Positions 18,209 to 26,900 of a DNA stretch of 64,000 bases are shown in pieces. Each line of letters begins with the position of its first letter. The stretch's first letter is position 1. The stretch is from positions 124,001 through 188,000 of the forward strand of contig JAFVBR010000034.1 of the NCBI GenBank assembly GCA_017479885.1, given 5' to 3'. The notes under the pieces were generated by a model that had not been told where the DNA came from, did not search any database, and was given only the letters and a program-made list of their open reading frames with translations. This stretch comes from Paludibacteraceae bacterium. Lineage in GTDB: Bacteria; Bacteroidota; Bacteroidia; Bacteroidales; Paludibacteraceae. The position numbers and the translations under genes are program-made.

Positions 18209-20164
18209 ATGAAACATCCTTCTCTTCTTCTCATCGTAGCACTGTGCTGCCTGTTACCTTCTTGCAAAAAACAGGTTGTGCTCACCTCGCCTGACATGAA
18301 TACTGTCGCAGTGATTGACCTTAACACGGGTGCATACTCACTCACCTACAAAGACCAACCTGTGGTTGAAAACGCTTGTCCAACCATCAGTTTTGCCGAC
18401 AATACGCAGTGGGGCAACAGCAAGGCCCGCTGCTTCAGAACCTCCCAAACGCGCAAAGTGCAGCATCCTCTTTACGGCAAAAACAAAGAGATAAAAGATG
18501 AATTCAACTCTGTTACGCTCTATTATTCAGGTTACAGGCTCGTTTTCCGCATGTATGATGCGGGTCTTGCCTATCGTTTTGTGGGCAAAGGCTCAAGGCG
18601 TGACACTCTTACCGTCACCAAAGAATATGCGCCTTTCCATCTTATTTCCGACCCTTCAGTCTATTGGGGGGATACCATTACTTTCACTTCATGGGAACTC
18701 GACAACAAGTACTACGATGCAGTCAGCCTGATTCCCGAAGGGCGCTATGCGCAGACACCCACACCTTTTGTTGACAAACAGCACGGGTTGACACACATTG
18801 TGGCAGAGGCAGACCTGCACAACTATCCGGGTATGTTTCTGCTGAAAACCGATGAAGGACTCAACGGCTATTGGGCTTATTCGCCAAGCAAAGTTGAATT
18901 GGGCAGTTGGGGATTCGTGCTTGTTGCTACCGAGCGCCACGACTATCTTGCACGCGTTGCTGCCAACCACTCTTTCCCGTGGCGAATACTGATGACCACC
19001 GATGACGACCGCACTCTGCTTACCAATGAGATGATATGGCTGCTCTCGCCTGAATGTAAACTGAAGGACACCGAGTGGATACGCCCCGGCAAGGCTACAT
19101 GGGAGTGGTGGCACTGCCACATATTGGAAAATGCACCTTTCGACTGTCGGCGTACTTCAACCGAGATGTACAAATACTACATCGATTTCGCCGCGGAGAA
19201 CAATCTTGAATATCTGCTTGTAGATGCCGGTTGGAACGACCTGTTCAAACCGACCCGTCTGAGAAAGCATATCGACATTCACGAAGTCATCCGCTATGGA
19301 GAAGAGAAAAATGTCGGAGTGTGGCTTTGGCTTGGTGCTTGCGCCATCATCGACAACCCCGCTTATCTCGACACTATCGCTTCATGGGGTGCCAAGGGTG
19401 TGAAAATCGACTTCTTCGACCGTGATGACGATATTATGCAGGGTGCCTACGAGATGATGGCTAAGCGTTGCGCAGACAACCGACTGCTTGTCGATTTCCA
19501 CGGATGCAGTAAACCTACAGGGCTCAGCCGCGAGTACCCCAATGTGCTCAACTACGAAGCCGTTCGTGGTGAAGAGTGCTGCAAATGGGACACTACAAGC
19601 AATCCACGCTATCGCACCGAGTTCGTATTCTCACGCCAACTCGCAGGTCCGATGGACTATACGCCCGGCAGCATGCGCAACTGCAACCGCGATGTGTTTG
19701 TTCCTCGTGACCCGGGGCTGCCTTCCACTCTTGGCACCCGTGCGCAGGAACTTGCACTATATGTCCTCCTTGACCAACCGTTTGCCATGCTTTGCGACTC
19801 GCCCGACGAATACAGAAAAGACTCCGCTGTGCTCGCCTATCTTAGCGCAGTGCCCGTTGCTTGGGACAAGACTCTTGCTCTTGAGGGCAGGATAGGGCAG
19901 TATGCCGTCGTGGCAAAGCAGACGGGTGACAAATGGTATGTAGGCGGTATCAACAATTGGGACAAGCGTGACATTACGATTGACTTCTCTTTCCTTGAGC
20001 GAGGGAGAAACTACAAGGCGGAACTGTTTACAGACTCACCTGAGTGTAACACCGATGCCACTCTGTATGAGCATACGTTGACCAATCTATCGTCAGGCTC
20101 AAAAACCACTCTCACCATGCAGTCAGGCGGCGGATTCGTAGTAGTGCTCACGCCTGAGAAGTAG
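18209..20164 (+). CDS. GH97 glycosidase, probable retaining alpha-galactosidase
   Basis: The protein is 651 residues from ATG 18209, with lipoprotein signal LCCLLPSCKK (Cys19). GH97 contains inverting alpha-glucosidases (SusB) and retaining alpha-galactosidases. Domains are an N-terminal beta-sandwich (to about 280), a TIM barrel (290-560) and a C-terminal beta domain. The barrel has LLVDAGWND and GVKIDFFDRDDD. Asp401 there falls where the nucleophile of retaining members lies, and a Glu follows in NYEAVRGEE. This supports alpha-galactosidase rather than SusB-like activity (inference from residue pattern). It is monocistronic or read with GH95 downstream, and lies divergent from the protease gene. 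Confidence 0.88.
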   Translation: MKHPSLLLIVALCCLLPSCKKQVVLTSPDMNTVAVIDLNTGAYSLTYKDQPVVENACPTISFADNTQWGNSKARCFRTSQTRKVQHPLYGKNKEIKDEFNSVTLYYSGYRLVFRMYDAGLAYRFVGKGSRRDTLTVTKEYAPFHLISDPSVYWGDTITFTSWELDNKYYDAVSLIPEGRYAQTPTPFVDKQHGLTHIVAEADLHNYPGMFLLKTDEGLNGYWAYSPSKVELGSWGFVLVATERHDYLARVAANHSFPWRILMTTDDDRTLLTNEMIWLLSPECKLKDTEWIRPGKATWEWWHCHILENAPFDCRRTSTEMYKYYIDFAAENNLEYLLVDAGWNDLFKPTRLRKHIDIHEVIRYGEEKNVGVWLWLGACAIIDNPAYLDTIASWGAKGVKIDFFDRDDDIMQGAYEMMAKRCADNRLLVDFHGCSKPTGLSREYPNVLNYEAVRGEECCKWDTTSNPRYRTEFVFSRQLAGPMDYTPGSMRNCNRDVFVPRDPGLPSTLGTRAQELALYVLLDQPFAMLCDSPDEYRKDSAVLAYLSAVPVAWDKTLALEGRIGQYAVVAKQTGDKWYVGGINNWDKRDITIDFSFLERGRNYKAELFTDSPECNTDATLYEHTLTNLSSGSKTTLTMQSGGGFVVVLTPEK

Positions 20165-20219
20165 TTCTATACTGATATATATGAAGAAGCGCCGTAGCGG
20201 TGTCTCTTCATAATAATGA

Positions 20220-20345
20220 GAGCATAATGTTGAGCAAACTGTGCAGACAGAAATAAATGTTTCTTCTCTTCCTGCAGGAATGTATATAGTGCAAGCAATA
20301 ACTACTGATGGTGAGCAACAGCAAGGTAAATTCATAAAACAGTGA
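20220..20345 (+). pseudogene. orphan T9SS C-terminal sorting domain remnant
   Basis: In the frame ending at the TGA of 20343-20345, the translation reads EHNVEQTVQTEINVSSLPAG and then MYIVQAITTDGEQQQGKFIKQ. It has the terminal half of a T9SS type A sorting domain: a sheet strand, LPAGMYIV and a basic C-terminus. A TGA at 20217-20219 closes the frame just upstream, and no catalytic or other domain precedes it. It is probably the last piece of a deleted exported protein. It lies between the GH97 and GH95 genes. Confidence 0.65.
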
Positions 20346-20346
20346 T

Positions 20347-22752
20347 ATGTGGTCACACATAACCGGTCAACCTCTGATAGTGATTAGAAACAACAGTCAA
20401 CCAACAAAACACATTTACCGAATATTGAAAACGTCATCCAAAATATTAGATAGAATCATAAGGCGGCAACTGGTAATTGCCTTGTTTACAACGTTATTGT
20501 CAGCGAATGTGTTCTCTCAGACGTTGTGGTATGGTGCTCCCGCCGCCAAATGGAATGAGTCGTTGCCCGTAGGTAATGGTCGCCTTGCCATGATGGTTTT
20601 CGGTGACCCGATATGCGAGCGCCTCGCAATAAACGAATCCACACTTTGGTCCGGCAGTTACAACCGTGACGCCAATCCGCGTTTCGGTCGTGAGCGTCTT
20701 GACAGTCTGCGCCGAGTGTTCCTCAATGGCGACATAGAAGAAGGCAACCGCCTGGCTGCGCAGGCACTGGTGGGTGACATCAGTTGTTTCGGTACACATC
20801 TGCCTATGGGTGACATCCGCATAGAAACCGGTATCCGTAGTTTTGAGGACTATAAACGCACTCTGGATATGCGGACAGCCATTGTCTCCACCGTTTTCTC
20901 CGCCAACGGCATCCGCTACACCGCCGAAGCTTTTGCCAGCAACGCTGACAATATGCTGGTGTGGCATCTGGAGGCAGACCAAGAGGGTGCGGTCAGCGTG
21001 GCAGTCAGTCTCGAACTCCTGCGCGAGGCACAGGTGCTCACCAAGGACAACCGCCTTATATGGTCAGGAAAGGTGAGTTTCCCAAAGCAAGGCAAGGGTG
21101 GAGTAGGTTTCGCAGGATGGGTTGAAGTGGTTCAGAAAGGCGGCTCCATGAGCATGACTGACAGTTCGCTTGTGGTGAGTGGAGCCAATGAGGTCACTCT
21201 TTACGCCGACATACAGACCGACTACTCAGGCAAACTTCTGACTACCGCTCTCAAAACCCGGAACTACAGCAACCGTCGCAGCAGACACATTCAGGATTTC
21301 TCGCGGCTGTTCGGCCGCGTGTCATTCTCTCTCGGAGACTCTTCAGCCGATACTATCCCGACAGATGTCCGCCTCCGCAATGTGCGCGAAGGCCTGCACG
21401 ATACCCATCTTGAGTCGCTCTTCTTCAACTACGGACGTTACCTTTTTCTCTCTGCTTCCAGAAGCAATTCGCCGCTGCCTGTTGCCTTGCAGGGCATGTT
21501 CAACGACAATCTTGCGTGCAACATGCCGTGGACCAACGACTATCACCTCGACATCAACACCCAGCAGAACTACTGGCTCTCCAATGTGGGCAATATGCAC
21601 GAAGGCAACCTGCCGTTGCTCAGGTATATAGAACATCTTGCCCGCTACGGTAGAGAGACTGCAGAGCAGGTTTATGGATGCCAAGGCTGGTGTGCGCACA
21701 CCACGGCAAACGTGTTCGGCTTTACTGCGCCTTCGGCTGCCATAGGGTGGGGACTCTTCCCCACGGCAGGTTCGTGGCTCGCAACACATCTGTATGAGCA
21801 CTATCGCTACACCGGCGACCGCCGTTGGCTCCGCAAAGCCTATCCTTTGCTTAGAGAGAACGCCCGTTTCCTGCTTGACTATATGGTTCTGGATTCCGCA
21901 TCAGGTTATCTGCTTACGGGACCATCCATCTCGCCCGAAAACGGCTTCCTGTTCAACGGCAAGTACATGTCGGCATCGATGTCGCCTACTGTGGACCGCG
22001 TGCTTGTATATGAGATCCTTTCTGACTGCTCAGCCGCCTCAAAGGTGCTGGGAACAGACAAACCCTTTGCCGACTCCTGCCTACAGGCGCTCTCTATGCT
22101 TCCCCCGCTGCAAATAGGCAGCGACGGTGGTCTGCAGGAATGGCTCAACGACTACCCCCAGGCAGTACCCAACCACCGACATACGTCTCACCTGCTGGCG
22201 CTCTTCCCCTTCCGCCAAATCACTCTTGACTCTACACCCCAACTGGCTCAGGCTGCCCTCCGTTCACTTGAGAACCGCATCAACGCGCCGGGGTGGGAGG
22301 ACACCGAATGGAGTCGTGCCAATGCTATGTGCTACTACGCGCGGCTTATGCAGGCGGAACAGGCATACCGGTCGCTGCAGATGCTGCTGGCTAACTTCAC
22401 TTGCCGCAATATGATGACATGCTCACCTGCTGGTATAGCCATGGCGGAGGATGATATATTCTCTTTTGACGGCAATACTGCAGGAGCTGCCGCTATAGCC
22501 GAGATGCTGGTGCAGAATGTCGGTGACGAAATAGTGCTTCTGCCCGCTCTGCCTCAGGAGTGGAGCAGCGGAGAGTTTAGCGGACTCTGTGTGCACAATC
22601 AGATTGAAGTCTATCTCAAATGGCATGACCGCAACCCCGTCTATTTAGCCCTCAAGTCCGCCAAAAAATCTGAGGTCACTATCCGTATTGCCGGAGCAGA
22701 ACCGCAAGTTGTAAGATTGCCTAAAGGCAAGAAAATAGTATTGTTTTCTTAG
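20347..22752 (+). CDS. GH95 glycosidase (alpha-L-fucosidase / alpha-L-galactosidase family)
   Basis: The 801-residue frame opens at ATG 20347. That start gives an unusually long 40-50 residue extension before the export signal RRQLVIALFTTLLSANVFSQ; initiation at TTG 20425 (775 residues) would give a normal signal. GH95 landmarks are LWYGAPAAKWNESLPVGNGR, INESTLWSG, TNDYHLDINTQQNYW (catalytic Asn region), GPSISPENG (acid Glu) and NHRHTSHLLALFPF. Family members remove alpha-1,2-L-fucose or alpha-L-galactose. Here, among galactosidases, either is possible. No separate promoter was seen. Confidence 0.9.
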   Translation: MWSHITGQPLIVIRNNSQPTKHIYRILKTSSKILDRIIRRQLVIALFTTLLSANVFSQTLWYGAPAAKWNESLPVGNGRLAMMVFGDPICERLAINESTLWSGSYNRDANPRFGRERLDSLRRVFLNGDIEEGNRLAAQALVGDISCFGTHLPMGDIRIETGIRSFEDYKRTLDMRTAIVSTVFSANGIRYTAEAFASNADNMLVWHLEADQEGAVSVAVSLELLREAQVLTKDNRLIWSGKVSFPKQGKGGVGFAGWVEVVQKGGSMSMTDSSLVVSGANEVTLYADIQTDYSGKLLTTALKTRNYSNRRSRHIQDFSRLFGRVSFSLGDSSADTIPTDVRLRNVREGLHDTHLESLFFNYGRYLFLSASRSNSPLPVALQGMFNDNLACNMPWTNDYHLDINTQQNYWLSNVGNMHEGNLPLLRYIEHLARYGRETAEQVYGCQGWCAHTTANVFGFTAPSAAIGWGLFPTAGSWLATHLYEHYRYTGDRRWLRKAYPLLRENARFLLDYMVLDSASGYLLTGPSISPENGFLFNGKYMSASMSPTVDRVLVYEILSDCSAASKVLGTDKPFADSCLQALSMLPPLQIGSDGGLQEWLNDYPQAVPNHRHTSHLLALFPFRQITLDSTPQLAQAALRSLENRINAPGWEDTEWSRANAMCYYARLMQAEQAYRSLQMLLANFTCRNMMTCSPAGIAMAEDDIFSFDGNTAGAAAIAEMLVQNVGDEIVLLPALPQEWSSGEFSGLCVHNQIEVYLKWHDRNPVYLALKSAKKSEVTIRIAGAEPQVVRLPKGKKIVLFS

Positions 22753-22815
22753 ACGGAAATATTTCATTTACAGTTTGCGCTGCGGAGTGGTGGCGCTTTT
22801 TTCCTCTTTGTATGC

Positions 22816-22847
22816 TTGTCTATTTGCCAAGTTTTTATTAACTTTGC
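22816..22847 (+). promoter_or_regulatory. promoter of the RND efflux operon
   Basis: TAACTTTGC at 22839-22847 with TTG at 22816-22818, 20 bp upstream, 61 bp before ATG 22908. The preceding segment (around 22775-22802) is G/C-rich and ends in TTTTTT, and may be the terminator of the GH95 unit. Confidence 0.6.
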
Positions 22848-22907
22848 AGCGGAAAATGTTGATACCATTCAACGTAAATAACGTAAACGTAAACTTATAA
22901 AAGAGAC

Positions 22908-23984
22908 ATGAAAAAAATCCTTCTTTGTTTGTCGGTAATATTTTTTGCCGCCTGTGGTGTTGATATGCCGAAGTCCACTCCTACGTCTTACGAGACGGTG
23001 ACAGTAGAGAAGTCAAACATTGTTTTTCCCGTGAAATTCAGCGCGAAGATGAAAGGTCAACACGATGTGACCATCCAACCTCAAGTGAGCGGTCAGTTGA
23101 TGCAGATATGTGTGAGAGAAGGTCAGATGGTAAAAAAAGGCGATGTACTGTTTGTAATAGACAGTCGTAATGCGCAGTTGGAGTTGGAAGCGGCTCAGGC
23201 CAATCTGCTTGCTGCTCAGGCAACGGAAAGCAGTGCACAGTTGGAGTATGAGGGCAACAAGAATCTGCTCGAGAAAGGCATCATCAGCAAATTTATGTTG
23301 GAGAACAGCAAGAATGCGTACGACCGTGCGAAGGCTGCCACCTCTCAAGCCAAAGCGGCAGCGGACCGTGCGAGGGTCAACCTCGGTTTCTGCACCATCA
23401 CCTCTCCCGTCACAGGTTATATCGGCTCAATAGATATCACTCAGGGAACGCAAGTTGGTCCGGGCACTTATTTGACTATGGTGAGCGGCAATGCCAAGAT
23501 GAACGCCGAGTTTTCAATCAACGAGTCGTTTCTTGAAGGTCGTATCGTCAGTGGTACGAACGACAAGACATTGAGGGATTTCCCAGATGTGACATTTGTT
23601 ATGAAAAACGGCAATGAATATCCGTTAAAAGGTCGGATAACGAGTGTGTCGGGTGCTGTTGACCGCATTACGGGTTCGATTGCATGCAAGGCGACATTTC
23701 CCAATCCGGACGGTGTGCTGTATTCGGGTATTCAGGGGACTATTGTCATTCCTTTTGACGTGGAGGATGTGATGGTCATTCCGCAGGTGGCGGTAGTGCG
23801 TCTGCAAGACAAGAGTTTTGTATATAAGGTGCAGCCTGACAGCACCGCTACCGCTGTTACCATCACTGCCGAGGCATCGGGCAACGGCAAGGATGTGGTT
23901 GTGACATCAGGATTGCAGGTCGGCGATGAAATAGTAACCGTCGGTGCAAACAATGTGCAAGAAGGACAACAAGTGATTTTCTAA
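22908..23984 (+). CDS. RND efflux periplasmic adaptor (membrane fusion protein, HlyD/AcrA family)
   Basis: The 358-residue protein has a lipoprotein signal (LSVIFFAACGVD, Cys16). It then has the lipoyl half-motif (QPQVSGQLMQICVREGQMVKKGD), a helical hairpin (about 90-150, rich in Ala and Gln), the second lipoyl half (ITSPVTGYIGSIDITQGTQVGPG), a beta-barrel and a membrane-proximal domain (VVTSGLQVGDEIVTVGANNVQEGQ). It bridges the inner-membrane pump and the outer-membrane channel across the periplasm. Only 3 bp separate its stop from the pump gene. No TetR-type repressor is adjacent. Confidence 0.95.
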   Translation: MKKILLCLSVIFFAACGVDMPKSTPTSYETVTVEKSNIVFPVKFSAKMKGQHDVTIQPQVSGQLMQICVREGQMVKKGDVLFVIDSRNAQLELEAAQANLLAAQATESSAQLEYEGNKNLLEKGIISKFMLENSKNAYDRAKAATSQAKAAADRARVNLGFCTITSPVTGYIGSIDITQGTQVGPGTYLTMVSGNAKMNAEFSINESFLEGRIVSGTNDKTLRDFPDVTFVMKNGNEYPLKGRITSVSGAVDRITGSIACKATFPNPDGVLYSGIQGTIVIPFDVEDVMVIPQVAVVRLQDKSFVYKVQPDSTATAVTITAEASGNGKDVVVTSGLQVGDEIVTVGANNVQEGQQVIF

Positions 23985-23987
23985 GTT

Positions 23988-26900
23988 ATGAAAGGGAATA
24001 TCTTTATCAACAAGCATGTGATGGCGTGCGCCATTGCCATCGTCATCACTTTGGTGGGCTTCATCTGCATGAATACACTGTCGGTAGAGCAATATCCTGA
24101 CATAGCTCCGCCTACGGTGCGTGTGTCCACTTCATATACGGGTGCCGATGCCAACACCATTATGAAATCAGTTGTACAACCGTTGGAAGAGAGTATCAAC
24201 GGAGTGCCGGGCATGACTTACATCACATCTTCCGCTTCCGCCTCGGGCGAGGTGTCAATTCAGGTGTTCTTCGAGCAGGGTGCCGACCCTGACATTGCCG
24301 CGGTCAATGTGCAGAACCGTGTCAGCAAGGCGCAGGCATTGCTCCCTGCCGACGTAAACAAAGTGGGTGTGCAAGTATCCAAGCAGCAAAACAACATTCT
24401 GCACATAGGTGCGCTGAAGAGCGTGGACGGCAAATACGATGCCGATTTCATTGCCAACTATATAGATATCAACGTCAAACCGCGTCTGATGCGTATAACG
24501 GGTGTGGGCGATGTGATGTCGCTCGGCAACACTTACGCTCTGCGTATATGGCTGCACCCCGATGCAATGGCTCAATACGGTTTGGAGCCTGACGACGTAT
24601 TTGCGGCAGTAGGCAGTCAGAGTTTTGTAGCTGCCACGGGTGCACTCGGCGAGCAGAGTGAAAACGCATATCAGTATTCAATGGAGTACAAAGGTACGCT
24701 CAAGTCAGTGGATGAGTTCAACGATATAGTGCTTCGTACAAGTGACAGCGGGCATCTGCTTCATCTGAGCGATGTGGCTGATGTGGAGATTGGCGCTGTA
24801 AGTTACAACTTCACCTCCAATATCGACGGCAAACCGGGCGTGATGTACATGGTGTTTCAGGCTCCCGGGGCAAATGCCACGGAAGTCAATGCCCGCATAA
24901 GCAAACTCTACGAGGACATGAAACCCACCATGCCTGCGGGACTTGAGTTTGAGATACTTCAGACATCCGACGACTTCCTTTTCGCCGCCATTCACAATGT
25001 GGTAGAGACGCTTGTTATAGCCATTCTGCTCGTTATACTTGTTGTTTATTTCTTCTTGCAGAACTTCAAGGCAACGCTTATTCCGTCCATATCCATCATC
25101 GTCTCGCTTATGGGTACGTTTGCTATCGTGACCGTGGCAGGTTTCTCGCTCAATATCCTTACGCTCTTTGCCTTGGTGCTTGCTATAGGTACTGTGGTCG
25201 ATGACGCTATTGTTGTCGTCGAGGCTGTGATGGCGAAGATGGAGGGAGGGATTTCAGATGCCCGCGAAGCGACACGTCAGGCTATGAGCGAAGTATCGGT
25301 GGCTGTCGTTTCCTGTACTCTCGTTTTCATGGCGGTGTTCATACCTGTTGCATTCATGCCCGGCACTTCGGGTTCGTTCTTCCTTCAGTTCGGTGTGACG
25401 TTGGCTTCCGCCGTCGGACTCTCCTGCGTCTGCGCTTTGGTTCTCTGCCCCGCGCTCTGTGCACTGATGATGAAATACGACGAGGCTGACAACAGCAGGA
25501 AGAATCTCAACTATTACGTGCGAAAGGCATATACGGTCAGCTATAACGCCATTGCAGACAAATATACCAAAGGCGTCAGCAAGTTTATACGCCGCTCGTG
25601 GCCTGCGTGGGCATTGCTCGTTGCGGCTGCCGTTGCACTCGTCTTCTCTATGCGTGCTCTGCCTTCGGGACTTGTTCCGCAGGAAGACCAAGGCGTGTTC
25701 TTCGCAGAGGTGGATGCTCCCGAGGGTTGTACGTTGTATGAGACCGAAGAGATTGTCAAACGCGTGGAGGAGAAAATAAAGGAAATACCGGAACTTGAGA
25801 GTTACGCCGTTGTCAACGGTTTCGGTATGATGGCGAACCGTTCTGCAAGTTGCTATGCAACATTGGTTGTCCGTTTGAAGAATTGGGACGACCGACCCGG
25901 ACTCAACCATAATATCGAACTCGTATATTCGCGTTTTGCCATGTCTTGCCAAGAGATAAAGAATGCCGTGGTCATCCCGTTTCAGATGCCTCAGGTGCCC
26001 GGTTATGGTTCTTCAAGCACTGTCAATCTCATACTCGAAGATACCAAAGACCGCCCTATGCCCGAGTTCAACGCCGATGCCAACCGTTTCATCGCCGCTC
26101 TCAATCAGCGTCCCGAAATAATGATGGCTATGAGTACCTACTCGGAGCGTTTTCCAAAGTATGAGGTCAGTGTTGATGCTCCGCAATGCAACCGCGCAGG
26201 CATCACTCCCGCTGCTGTGCTCAACACTCTCGGCGCATATTGCGGTGCAGCGTATGTGGGTAACTTCAATCAGTTCGGAAAAGTTTACCGTATCATGGCT
26301 AATGCCGCACCTGAGTACCGTCTTGACCCTTCGTCGCTCAACAATATCTTCATCCGTGTCCATGGCGGCAAGATGGCACCTATATCTGAGTTCGTGACTC
26401 TGCGCGAGGTTGTCGGTTCGGCATCTGTGGAGCATTTCAACCTTTTTCAGAGTATCACCTGCGGCGTGATGGCTGCTACAGGACACTCTGAGGGCGATGT
26501 ACACAAGGCTATTGCCGAGGTCTTTGAGCAGACTATGCCTGCCGGCTACAGTTATGAGTACGGCGGTATGTCTCGCGAGGTGGAAGAGACTTCCGGCTCC
26601 AATGCCACCGCACTGATTTACCTTATCTGTGCCATCCTTATCTATCTGATTCTTGCTTCGCTGTACAACTCGTGGTTTACACCTTGGGCAGTGCTGCTCA
26701 GCGTACCTTTCGGTTTGATGGGTTCGTTCGGCGTCACATGGCTCGTGTCATTGACAGGGTTGCCGGGCATGGAAAACAATATCTATCTGCAGACGGGGGT
26801 GATAATGCTCATCGGTCTGCTTGCCAAAACAGCTATCCTCATCACCGAGTTTGCGCAAGAGCGTCGTGCACAGGGTTTGTCGATACGCGATGCCGCTTTC

